The position numbers and the translations under genes are program-made. Positions 55,753 to 64,000 of a stretch of DNA of 64,000 nucleotides are shown here, in pieces. Numbering within the stretch: position 1 is the first letter of the stretch; every line of letters starts with the position of its first letter. A model generated the notes under the pieces. It saw nothing but the letters and a program-made list of their open reading frames with translations, was not told the DNA's origin and searched no databases. The stretch covers positions 2,615,531-2,679,530 of the forward strand of contig NZ_CP121472.1 in assembly GCF_036208045.1 (NCBI RefSeq), written 5' to 3'. The DNA comes from Thiorhodovibrio winogradskyi. GTDB taxonomy: Bacteria > Pseudomonadota > Gammaproteobacteria > Chromatiales > Chromatiaceae.

Positions 55753-57669
55753 ATGACCCAAACCATCTTCGACAGCGGCAAAGAATCCCTCGCGCGACTG
55801 CTCGACGAAGCCGAGGAGGGCAAACTCCAACTCCCCGACTTCCAACGCGGCTGGGTCTGGGATGACTACGGGATTCGCGCCCTTCTCGCGTCCATATCCC
55901 AGGCTTTTCCGGTCGGCGCCATCATGACCTTGCGCACAGGAGGGGAGGTGCGCTTCCAGCCGCGCGCCATTGAAGGCGTCACCCTCGGCTATCCCGACCG
56001 CCAGCCCGAGCGGCTGTTGCTGGATGGCCAGCAGCGCATCACTTCTCTCTATCAGGCAACCCGCCTGAACCGCGCGATCGACACCCAGAATGCCCAGAAG
56101 CGTGCCATCAAGCGCTGGTATTACATCGACATGGAGAAAGCGCTCGATCCGATGACCGACCGCGAGGATGCCATCGTTGGTCTGCCGGAGGACAAGACCA
56201 TCCGCACCAATTTTGGCCGTGAGGTGGTACTCGACCTCTCCACGCGGGAACAGGAATATCGCGAGCGGATGTTTCCTGTCAATCGGCTATTCGACGATAA
56301 CGATTGGGAGCTTGGTTTTGAGGATTTCTGGCATGCAGAGCTGAAGCATGATCCTGAGTCAGCTAGGCGTGAGCGGCTTTTCTATCGACGTTTTCAAGAT
56401 GAGATCATCACAGTTTTTCGTGCCTACTACGTACCGGTCATCACCCTGGAGCGGGAGACGACCAAGGAGGCGGTCTGCCTGGTGTTCGAGAAGGTCAACA
56501 CTGGCGGCAAAAAGCTCGATGCCTTTGAACTGCTGACGGCCATCTATGCGGCGGACAACTTTCAACTGCGCCGCGACTGGCTCGGGGATGATAAGACCGG
56601 TGAAGTCGGACGTGCCGCTCGGCTCGGTCGCCATGAAGTCCTCTCCCAACTACAAAGCACCGACTTCCTCCAAGCGATTTCCCTGCTACATACCTTGGAA
56701 GTGCGCGAAGCCGCCGCAGCCGCCGGCAAGGAAGGCAAAGATCTGCCCCAGGTGAGCTGCACCCGCCAGGCCATTCTGAATCTGCCCCTGACGGCCTACC
56801 AGAAATGGGCGGATGCGGTTGAGAACAGTTTTCTTCAGGCCGCAAAATTCCTTCAGCTCCAGCGCATTTACTGGCGCAAGGATGTGCCTTACCTGACCCA
56901 ACTGGTCGCGCTGGCGGCGATCATCACCCGGCTTGGCAAGCGCTGGGAAGAAGATGGCGCGCGACGCAAGATCGCCCGATGGTATTGGTGCGGCGTCTTC
57001 GGCGAGCTGTATGGCTCGACCATCGAAAGCCGGCTGGCTAAAGATGTGCAGGATGTTCCGATCTGGATCGACGACGATAGCAAGCGTCCATCGACGTTCC
57101 AGGATGCCAATTTCGCCCAAGAGCGCCTCTACACCCTGCGCTCCCGACTCGCCGCAGCCTACAAAGGGTTACATGCCCTGCTGATGCGCACCGGCTGTGA
57201 GGATTTCCGTTCCGGGCAACCCTACGAGTTGACCTCCTTCTGGGAGGAGCGCGTCGACATCCACCACATCTTTCCGCGCGCCTGGTGCAAGAAGCAGCGG
57301 ATCGAGCGAGGTCGCTACGACTGTGTCGTCAATAAGACACCCATCTCCGCCCGCGCGAACCGCATCATCGGAGGCGCCGCACCGTCGGAGTATCTGCACA
57401 AGCTCGAGAAGAACGCCAAGATCGACCCTGAACGCATGAGCGCCATCCTCGCCAGCCACCTGGTCGATGTCGACACCCTGCGCAACGACAACTTCGAATC
57501 CTTTTTCGCCCAGCGCGAAGAGGCCCTGATGAAACTAATTGAGCAGGCCACGGGGAAACCCGTCGCTCGAACGACTACTCTGGACGAACCCACCGGCGAT
57601 GTGAACGTGGAAGAAGAAGAGCTGGATGCCGATGATGACGAACTCGTTCGGGAAGTTGATATCTCCTAG
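55753..57669 (+). CDS. DUF262/HNH protein with GmrSD/SspE-like architecture
   Basis: A 638-residue protein. The N-terminal DUF262 (ParB/sulfiredoxin-like) domain opens LPDFQRGWVWDDYGIRALL and carries the nucleotide-binding DGQQR motif (91-95). A helical middle leads to an HNH-type region with VDIHHIFPRAW (His504, His505) and YDCVVNKTPISARANRIIG, the DUF1524 pattern. This is the domain order of GmrSD type IV restriction enzymes and of SspE, which senses phosphorothioate DNA. The start has AAGG eight bases upstream. Composition matches host genes, unlike the neighbouring dynamin genes. A defence role is inferred. Confidence 0.8.
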   Translation: MTQTIFDSGKESLARLLDEAEEGKLQLPDFQRGWVWDDYGIRALLASISQAFPVGAIMTLRTGGEVRFQPRAIEGVTLGYPDRQPERLLLDGQQRITSLYQATRLNRAIDTQNAQKRAIKRWYYIDMEKALDPMTDREDAIVGLPEDKTIRTNFGREVVLDLSTREQEYRERMFPVNRLFDDNDWELGFEDFWHAELKHDPESARRERLFYRRFQDEIITVFRAYYVPVITLERETTKEAVCLVFEKVNTGGKKLDAFELLTAIYAADNFQLRRDWLGDDKTGEVGRAARLGRHEVLSQLQSTDFLQAISLLHTLEVREAAAAAGKEGKDLPQVSCTRQAILNLPLTAYQKWADAVENSFLQAAKFLQLQRIYWRKDVPYLTQLVALAAIITRLGKRWEEDGARRKIARWYWCGVFGELYGSTIESRLAKDVQDVPIWIDDDSKRPSTFQDANFAQERLYTLRSRLAAAYKGLHALLMRTGCEDFRSGQPYELTSFWEERVDIHHIFPRAWCKKQRIERGRYDCVVNKTPISARANRIIGGAAPSEYLHKLEKNAKIDPERMSAILASHLVDVDTLRNDNFESFFAQREEALMKLIEQATGKPVARTTTLDEPTGDVNVEEEELDADDDELVREVDIS

Positions 57670-57709
57670 CCGTCTTGAGGGCAAAAAAGACGTGCAGATG
57701 CGTCAAGTT

Positions 57710-59344
57710 TCATGCGGCAAGTTTGGCCTCGCTGATGAATTGATTGAATGCGTTATCCAAGGCGGTCATCGCCTTGTTGAGCGGACGCGCCGGTGCCTTG
57801 GGGCAGCCATCGAACAGTTGGGACAATCCCGGGCGTAGCACCCGGGCGTCGACTTTGGTGAAGAACATCGCCACCCGTTGCCCCAGCGGGGTGATGACAT
57901 AACGCTGAGTCTGAGGGATGCGCTCGATTAATCCATGCAGTCGCAGGCGGCGCAGATCGTAGGTCATGCGCCCGGAAGAATACTGCTGAGGCGTCAGTCC
58001 CAACAACTCAGCCACCTGTGGGCGCAGATGAGCGGCACGAAAGCCCTGAGGAAGTAGCACCAACAAGCACAGCGCCTGCAGGAGCGCCATGACCCGTTGG
58101 TTGCCGAAGCTCAGCGCCGAGACCCGTTGCCCGGCGACGTGTTGAGGCTGGGTGACCTGCTCTAACACCGACTCAGCGAGGTGACAATCCTGGCTGATGC
58201 GTTCGAGGGCCAACATCCGCCGATTGGCCGCGAACCCGATGGCCCGCAGAGCGGGCAGGTTGCACAGACGCCGGCCGAGACCAAAGTCGCGGGTGTCATT
58301 GATCGTCGTTTCGGTGCGCAGGGCGCGTTCTTCCTTGAAGTACTGCTTGATCCGGGTGGACTTGTAATCCACGTGCAGCGAAGGGGTGACCCCGGAGGTG
58401 ATGACGCGGGTGCGAAAACGCCCCGGCGTGCGCCCTGCTTCCAATCAGGGTGATGCGTCGGTTGAAAATCACACTGACCTGGTGCGGACGGCCCAGGTCC
58501 AAATTCTCACGGATGATCTCCTCAAACAGATGCCGCCCCGAGAGCGGGCGGTCGAACACCTGCGTGCGGGCAAATTCCGCCTGCAGGATCGAAAGATCAT
58601 ATGTGTATCCGGCCGCACGATCGGCGTCGGTAAAGGGCGATGGCAGCCACGCAAGCCACTTGCGCACCACCTGATCAATGCGTGCCGCACTGAGCTCATC
58701 ATTGATCTGTTGCAAGCGCTTGGGATCGGCGCAGGTGCGCACGCCATTGTCGAGTGCCTCAAACGAAATGCCTTCTTTGCGTAACTGGCATTTGGCGTAC
58801 TCATGCCCATTCAGGCACACCCGTGCGGTATAGGGGAAGTAGCCAGAGAACTTGATGAACAAGGGCCCGAAGTCTTCATCGACCACATAGAAATAGTACT
58901 GATTGCACATCACCCCTTCACTGTCATAGGGGAGCGATACAGCCACGGAAAACTGGTCCCGGTCCGTTCGCTGATGCGTTTGGTGACGCGGAAGGTCGAG
59001 CATTTCTCTTGGGCCACGCCGATGTAGAGCACCCCTTCGGTGTGGGTGAATGTTTGGAGCCGACGCTGGATCTCGTCATCCTTGCGCTGGCCTTTCTCGA
59101 AATGCACCACATCGATCCCGTTGCGCTTGGCAAAGGCGTGCACCGCCGCGGCGAACTCCTTCGTCATCGGCGCCATCAGAGTGGTGGAGGCGACTTGCGC
59201 GCCACGATGGCCCTTGAAGAAATTCACCACCCCGCCGCCGGTCTGTAGCAACGGCTGGTAGAGATTCAGATAGAGCCGATCGATGCCTTCGATGTCTAAT
59301 CCCACATGCTGATCCAACAACTCGGCGACGGTTTGTCCTATCAT
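57710..59344 (-). pseudogene. Frameshifted gene of an uncharacterised repeated family
   Basis: Three overlapping frames read as one protein of about 540 residues. Part 1 (59344 to about 58920): MIGQTVAELLDQHVGLDIEGIDRLYLN ... GTSFPWLYRSP. Part 2 (about 58920 to 58440): VMCNQYYFYVVDEDFGPLFIKF ... VSVIFNRRIT. Part 3 (about 58440 to 57710): GRTPGRFRTRVITSGVTPSLHVDYK ... FISEAKLAA, ending with a wHTH-like part (LRRLRLHGLIERIPQTQRYVITPLG). I recall full-length proteins of this kind, usually called hypothetical, in many bacteria; a DNA-binding end suggests a mobile or regulatory role. The two frameshifts are near 58910-58935 and 58436-58444. Confidence 0.65.
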
Positions 59345-60003
59345 TATCCTTGGCCCCGATTGAGCAACAGGCGTCACGCCTCCTCGCCGCTTGGGCGGCT
59401 ATATCCAGAGTGTAAACCACTCTGTGCGCTCAGCCGGGGCCACCCCAGGACTCGTTGGTCTGAGGCGAAGCCTCGCTAGGGGTTTGGGTTCCCTCGTCCG
59501 GGGACTCTTATTTGCCTGTTCGGGGCGGTTTATTCCCTGGTCCAAGGATAGTTGTTCACCCGATTCATGTTCAGATAACACAATCTCGTCCTGCCGGTTG
59601 TTTTTGGTCGAGTCATTTAACACGATCCGCAAATCCCCTTAGGCGCAGAAGATAAAGGATGATCGAGACGGAATCTCGGTGGAATATTTACTCCTGGAGA
59701 GGACTTTGTGAATCCTTTCCGCATGGCTAGATTAGGTTGCATGGCCCGATTACTGAGGTGCGTTCGATGGCAGGCGTGATAGATTCCCGGTGGATGGCAC
59801 GACAGCACCTGGAATCATGCCGTTAGCCCTCGTCAGTCGCTGCCAATGCGATCCTGGCGCTTGGGAGTCCGGGCTAACTCGCCTGATCTTGGCTGACGCT
59901 TGCCCCGATGCCGAAGGGCGCGACTGGCGCAAGAGGTTCCTGCAGGCCATCTGGCGGTTTTTCGATCACCCGACTGGTTCCTGTCATGGTGAGGAGGATG
60001 CGA
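59345..60003. other. Intergenic region, 659 bp, no gene recognised
   Basis: No frame here resembles a known protein. The region separates the decayed accessory block from host-like genes and is likely the right border of the island, but no direct repeat of the tRNA-Asn end was found. Confidence 0.5.
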
Positions 60004-60924
60004 ATGCTTGGCTTGAGAATGCTGATTCTCGGTGCGCTGCTGTGCGGGGTGACGGTAGAGGCGGTCGCACAATCTTGCGCGGACGCCATCGCCGTGCAGG
60101 TGCTCGGCTCCGGCGGTCCCGAGGGTCAAAACGGCCGCGCCAGCGCCGGCTATCTGGTGTGGCTGGATGGGCGGGCTCGCATGCTGATCGATCTTGGTGG
60201 CGGCAGTTTCGCGCGCTTCGGCGCCAGTGGGGCACGCTTTGCCGATCTGGACTTGATTGCCCTGACCCATCTGCATGCCGATCACGCCACCGACCTGCCG
60301 GCGTTGCTCAAGCGCGGCTATTTCAGCCCGCGCACCCGCGCCCTGCCGATCGCGGGACCAACGGGCGGCGGCCAGTATCCCGGTCTGGAGGGCTATCTAC
60401 AGGGGTTGCTCGGACCTTCCGTCGGCGCCTTTCGCTACCTCGCCGGGTACCTGGATGGCAGCGATGGACTGGCCGCGCTTGAGCGCCGGACGCTTGATGC
60501 CACAAGCCGCAAGCCGCTCTCGGTGCTCGCAACCGACAGCTACCAGGTCAGCGCCATGGGTGTCACCCACGGGCCTGTGCCGGCGCTGGCCTACCGGGTC
60601 GACATCGGTGACCAGCGCATCGTCTTCAGCGGCGATCTCAACGGCGATGATCCCGCCTTCATCGACTTTGCCCGCGATGCCGAGGTGCTGATCATGGATC
60701 ACGCCATCCCGGAGGATGCTGGCGCGGTGGCGGCGCGGTTGCACCCGCGACCCTCGGAGATCGCCGCCATCGCGCGCGAGGCCGGCGTGGAGCATCTGGT
60801 GCTCAGTCATCTGATGCGCCGTTCCGAGGCCGACCTTGACGCGAGCCGAGCGCGCATCGCGGACGAGTATTCCGGGCGCGTCAGCGTCGCCGCCGACCTC
60901 GATTGCTACGCGCTCCACCCCTGA
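60004..60924 (+). CDS. Secreted metallo-beta-lactamase-fold hydrolase
   Basis: A 306-residue protein from MLGLRMLILGALLCGVTVEAVAQS, a signal peptide with cleavage near AVAQS. The metal-binding motif is THLHADH (88-94); later ligands appear in VTHGPVPALAY, VFSGDLNGDDP and LVLSHLMRR. The arrangement resembles RNase Z/arylsulfatase-type members of the fold, acting here in the periplasm. The start is the second ATG after GAGGAGG, at good spacing. Substrate unknown. Confidence 0.82.
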   Translation: MLGLRMLILGALLCGVTVEAVAQSCADAIAVQVLGSGGPEGQNGRASAGYLVWLDGRARMLIDLGGGSFARFGASGARFADLDLIALTHLHADHATDLPALLKRGYFSPRTRALPIAGPTGGGQYPGLEGYLQGLLGPSVGAFRYLAGYLDGSDGLAALERRTLDATSRKPLSVLATDSYQVSAMGVTHGPVPALAYRVDIGDQRIVFSGDLNGDDPAFIDFARDAEVLIMDHAIPEDAGAVAARLHPRPSEIAAIAREAGVEHLVLSHLMRRSEADLDASRARIADEYSGRVSVAADLDCYALHP

Positions 60925-61104
60925 GAAAGACTGTCGCGGTGGCCGGCTCGGTCGGCGCGGGTCAATCATCACTCGCGCTGAAAGAAACAGCCGCCCTCGG
61001 CGGTCTTCTCACCAGGTGAGGCTTGCGATCCACCAGGTGAGCAAGCGCCTGTCCGCGCGGACTGTCGACCCAATCCTTATCCATCCCATGCCAAAGGTTC
61101 GCCC

Positions 61105-62607
61105 ATGTCCCCGGCCGATACCCCAACCGCTCGCCGCGCGATCCAACCGACAGGCGCCGATCATCACTGGTGGTTGCACGCCATCTTCGAGCATTCCAAC
61201 GATGCCATTTTCGTCATCGACCCGCATGCCGATCGCATTCTTCAGGCCAATCCGCGCGCCTGCGCCTTGCTTGGCTATGACAGCGACCAACTGCTCGCCG
61301 AGGTGCGGGTCTCGGATATTCACCCGGATGAAATGCCGCAATTGCAGGCGCTCGCCGAGCAGGTGTTCGCCACCGGCCATGGCTGGACCAATGAGCTCAG
61401 CTGCACCACCCGCGCTGGCGCGCGGCTGCCGGCGGAGATCTCCGCCGCGGTCGTTCCTCATCAAGGGCGTGACTGCATTATTGCCATTGTGCGCGATGTC
61501 ACCGAGCGCAAGCGTGCCGAGGAATCGCTCAAGCGCAGCGAGCAGCGCTTGCGGGCCTTTGTCGAGAACGCCGGCGATGGGTTCTTCCTGGTTGCTGGCG
61601 ACGGGCGGATTCTCGATGTCAATCCGCGCGCCGCGCGGATGCTCGGCTTCACGCCCGAGGAGCTGATTGGCCGCCCGGTGCCGGATATCGACGTCAGCCT
61701 GTCGGCCGAGGCCCTGGCGGAGATTCGCGCCCAACTGCCGTTCGATCAGCCTCGGACCATGGAAAGCCGTCACCAGCGGCGCGATGGGAGTTGTTTCCCC
61801 AGCGAAATCAGTATTTGCAAATTCGGCACCCCCGAGCAGGTGCGCTTTGTCGCGGTGCTCCGGGATCAAACCGCGCGCAAGGCCGGCGAGGCGGCCATTG
61901 CCCGCCTGGCCGAGCTGGGCCGTCTGGCCGCGACCCTGGCGCATCAGATTCGCAATCCATTGGCGACCATCCAGCTGTGTCTGGACGATTTCGCCGCGCG
62001 CGTGGTGCCGGCGCTCGAGTCCGAACGTCAGGCACGAACACAACGCCGCGTCGAGCTGGCCCAAGGCGAGGCGGCGCGACTGGAACGCTTGCTGGCGGAG
62101 ATTCTCGGCTACGCCGGCGAGCGTCCACCCGAGCGCCAGGAACTGGAGCCACTGACCTTCGCGCGCCAGCTCGAACCCGCGCTCGCGGCGCTGCCCAGCC
62201 TCAAGGGCCGTCGGCTCCAGATCATCGAGACCGCGCCGCTCGCGCCCATCCTGGCCGATGCGGACATGCTGGCGCAGGCGCTGTTTAATCTGATCGACAA
62301 TGCCGCCGAGGCCTCGGCTCCCGACGGCACCGTGACACTGACCTTGGGATTTACCCTGGGATCAACCCCGGAATCAACCCCGGAATCAGGGGACGAGCCG
62401 CAGCGACCCTGTCTTGAAGTGCACAACGCCGGCGCGCCGATCCCGCCCGAAACCCTGGCTCGCGTCGGCACGCCCTTTTTCTCCACCAAGCACTCAGGCA
62501 CGGGCTTGGGCGTGGCCTATGTGCAACGCGTGGCCGATGCCCATGGCTGGACCTTTGAGCTGACCTCGGACACGGATTCGGGCACCCAGGCGCGGTTGTG
62601 GGTGTGA
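61105..62607 (+). CDS. PAS-PAS sensor histidine kinase, soluble
   Basis: A 500-residue kinase without membrane helices. Two PAS domains (about 20-135 and 145-265), the second with the typical FVENAGDGFFLVAGDGRILDVNPRAARMLG. The phosphorylated residue is His280 in LAHQIRNPLATIQL; the ATPase domain has LFNLIDNAAEA and KHSGTGLGVAYVQRV. A 12-bp tandem repeat (62347-62388) encodes STPESTPES in the ATPase domain. No response regulator is adjacent. Confidence 0.9.
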   Translation: MSPADTPTARRAIQPTGADHHWWLHAIFEHSNDAIFVIDPHADRILQANPRACALLGYDSDQLLAEVRVSDIHPDEMPQLQALAEQVFATGHGWTNELSCTTRAGARLPAEISAAVVPHQGRDCIIAIVRDVTERKRAEESLKRSEQRLRAFVENAGDGFFLVAGDGRILDVNPRAARMLGFTPEELIGRPVPDIDVSLSAEALAEIRAQLPFDQPRTMESRHQRRDGSCFPSEISICKFGTPEQVRFVAVLRDQTARKAGEAAIARLAELGRLAATLAHQIRNPLATIQLCLDDFAARVVPALESERQARTQRRVELAQGEAARLERLLAEILGYAGERPPERQELEPLTFARQLEPALAALPSLKGRRLQIIETAPLAPILADADMLAQALFNLIDNAAEASAPDGTVTLTLGFTLGSTPESTPESGDEPQRPCLEVHNAGAPIPPETLARVGTPFFSTKHSGTGLGVAYVQRVADAHGWTFELTSDTDSGTQARLWV

Positions 62608-62651
62608 GCCCATCGCCCATTCTAACCCACCACCACAAAGAGGAGCCCCCC

Positions 62652-63494
62652 ATGCGCCCATCATCCCGCGCGCCGGTCCCCACCATCACGCCAGACCTTG
62701 CCTTGATCGATGACAGCTGGCCGGCACGGCAGCATTCGCGTTTCGCCCTGGCGCTCGCCATTACCATGGGCGCGGCAGCGGTGGGCGGCGCAACCGCCGC
62801 CGACCCGCCGCGACTGCCCAGCTACCAGAGCGACTTGGATGCCTTTCAGGCCGAGCAGGCCAAGCACCCGCCACCCTTCACCGCTATCGAGCGTGACCAG
62901 ATGGAAGCCGCCGCTGCCGCCCTGGCGGCCGCCATGCCCGAACCAGGACCGCAGGTTGGCGAGACCGCGCCGGACTTCCAACTGCCCAACGCCAGGGGCG
63001 AGATGGTGCGACTGACGCAACGCCTGCAAGAAGGTCCGGTCGTCCTGACCTTCTATCGCGGCGCCTGGTGTCCCTACTGCAATCTGCAATTGCGCGGACT
63101 CCACCAGAGCCTGCCGCACTTCGAGCGCTATCAGGCACAGCTCATCGCCATTACGCCCCAGCAACCGGATCAGTCCCTCGCGCAGGTCAAGGTGGACGGC
63201 TATCCCTTCGAAATTCTGAGCGACCTCAAGGATGACACCATGCAGGCCTACCGGCTGGCGTTCGAGGTGCCGGAGTCGCTGCGCGCGCTCTACCAAGAGC
63301 GACTCGGGCTGAATCTCGCCGAGTACAACGGCGAGGGACGCTTTATCCTGCCGGTGCCGGCCACCTTCGTGATCGACCAGGAAGGGGTTATCCGTTACGC
63401 GTTCGCCGAGACCGATTACCGCCAGCGCGCCGAGCCGGCGGACATTCTTGCCACATTGGCCAATCTTTCCGACGCACCAGTGGCGAAGCGCTGA
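62652..63494 (+). CDS. Peroxiredoxin-like (AhpC/TSA) protein
   Basis: A 280-residue protein. An N-terminal helix (FALALAITMGAAAVGGATA) looks like a signal peptide preceded by a long N-region. The redoxin domain has PQVGETAPDFQLPNARGE and GAWCPYCNLQLRGL with Cys140 and Cys143, the latter like a CxxC disulfide rather than a single peroxidatic Cys. It ends VPATFVIDQEGVIRYAFAETDYRQRAEP. The ATG has GAGGAG upstream. Likely periplasmic peroxide or thiol redox role. Confidence 0.85.
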   Translation: MRPSSRAPVPTITPDLALIDDSWPARQHSRFALALAITMGAAAVGGATAADPPRLPSYQSDLDAFQAEQAKHPPPFTAIERDQMEAAAAALAAAMPEPGPQVGETAPDFQLPNARGEMVRLTQRLQEGPVVLTFYRGAWCPYCNLQLRGLHQSLPHFERYQAQLIAITPQQPDQSLAQVKVDGYPFEILSDLKDDTMQAYRLAFEVPESLRALYQERLGLNLAEYNGEGRFILPVPATFVIDQEGVIRYAFAETDYRQRAEPADILATLANLSDAPVAKR

Positions 63495-63618
63495 AAGAAA
63501 TCCGGCCCTCGGGCGGTCTTTACTGATGTGTGTCACTCAGAGCCGCGACACTGTTCGCCGAACCCGACCGACACGCAAGACGATTTTTCCACCATCAGGA
63601 TCCTTGTAGGATCAGGAG

Positions 63619-63933
63619 TTGACCATGACGAAGCAGACAATGACCACACTCACCTGGGCCGGCGCGGCCCTGGTTGGCGGCCCGCTGACCCTGGGCAGTG
63701 CCCTGGCCGACAGCGGCAATCCCTTTCTCGCCCAACCGCTGAGCAGTGCTCATATCCAGCTGGCGCAAGCCGAGGGCAAATGCGGCGAGGGCAAATGCGG
63801 TGGTCAAGAAGGGACCGAGGCCAAGTGTGGCGCCGACAAGGAGAGCGAAGGCAAGTGCGGCGGCGGCGACAAAGGCGCCGAGGGCAAGGGTGAGGGCAAA
63901 TGCGGGGAGGGCAAATGCGGCGGGGGTAACTGA
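63619..63933 (+). CDS. HvfA-family RiPP metallophore precursor (KCG-repeat peptide)
   Basis: A 104-residue precursor with a signal peptide (TWAGAALVGGPLTLGSALA) and a C-terminal region containing six KCG motifs: five EGKCG and one EAKCG. In known HvfA-type peptides such motifs are modified by an MNIO (DUF692) enzyme, HvfB, with HvfC, to oxazolone/thioamide groups that bind copper. The ATG has CAGGAG seven bases upstream. A minus-strand terminator lies just downstream, so hvfBC would have to be beyond it or elsewhere; none is in the window. Confidence 0.85.
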   Translation: MTMTKQTMTTLTWAGAALVGGPLTLGSALADSGNPFLAQPLSSAHIQLAQAEGKCGEGKCGGQEGTEAKCGADKESEGKCGGGDKGAEGKGEGKCGEGKCGGGN

Positions 63934-63958
63934 CAAGGTGGTCTGATCGCCTAATCGC

Positions 63959-63986
63959 AAAAAAAGGGGGCGGCCCACGGGCCGCC
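63959..63986 (-). terminator. Intrinsic terminator for a minus-strand gene beyond the window
   Basis: The hairpin GGCGGCCCACGGGCCGCC has perfect 8-bp arms. Read on the minus strand it is followed by CCC and then a run of seven or more Ts. On the plus strand no T-run follows it, so it serves a convergent gene to the right. Confidence 0.75.
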
Positions 63987-64000
63987 ATTATCCTGTGTCA

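Noticed and set aside
49497-60003. Copy of the tRNA-Asn 3' end as an att site
   Set aside because: No repeat of the tRNA end was found to the right; only loose resemblances near 59.5 kb.
1-64000. CRISPR array
   Set aside because: No regularly spaced repeats with unique spacers; the tandem repeats present are contiguous.

Overview
The window reads as chromosomal DNA of a GC-rich gammaproteobacterium, most plausibly a purple sulfur bacterium or close relative (Chromatiales). The evidence is the gene order gyrA-serC-serA-pheA-hisC-tyrA, a CowN protein (found in nitrogen fixers), an aerobic/anaerobic mix of redox genes, cobalamin synthesis genes, glycogen genes and an HvfA-type copper-peptide precursor. 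The genus is inference; no rRNA is present.

Layout. (1) 1-8.96 kb looks like the end of a defence island: the C-terminal part of a large BrxC/PglY-like protein, a DUF3553 protein with a uracil-DNA-glycosylase-like C-terminus, a Phd/YefM antitoxin with a toxin gene that has recombined with a methyltransferase fragment, a protein of the DNA phosphorothioation-associated methyltransferase family, a start-less HTH gene and a degenerate GIY-YIG protein. (2) 9-36 kb is mostly housekeeping: mgtE, a dicarboxylate/amino-acid symporter, the serine/aromatic amino acid operon and gyrA, thioredoxin-like and FmdB-like genes, a DegS-like protease, an ABC exporter, ferritin, cupin, TMEM43 and AIM24 proteins, a DUF2325 protein, cobM-cobB and a CbiO-like ATPase. 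(3) 35-49 kb has a KAP-like membrane ATPase, prfC, rhodanese, cowN, dacB-glgB, malQ, yceI and a two-component system, ending in tRNA-Arg and tRNA-Asn.

(4) 49.5-59.9 kb, just past tRNA-Asn, is an accessory region full of decay: an ISL3-family element with recognisable terminal inverted repeats, an AT-rich pair of dynamin-like genes (the first probably truncated by the ISL3 element, the second split by an IS200-type insertion and carrying an in-frame stop), a 148-bp MITE-like element with perfect 20-bp inverted repeats and a 9-bp target duplication, a DUF262/HNH defence-type protein with SspE/GmrSD architecture, and a twice-frameshifted gene. (5) 60-64 kb returns to host-like composition: a secreted metallo-beta-lactamase-fold protein, a PAS-PAS histidine kinase, a peroxiredoxin-like protein and an HvfA-type precursor with six KCG motifs.

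A recurring oddity is short tandem repeats with unit lengths of 9, 12, 15 or 21 bp, all multiples of three, in both coding and intergenic DNA. The strongest candidates for something new are the left-edge defence cluster, the dynamin-like pair, the MITE-like element and the HvfA precursor. All family names are from reading the sequence, without database searches.
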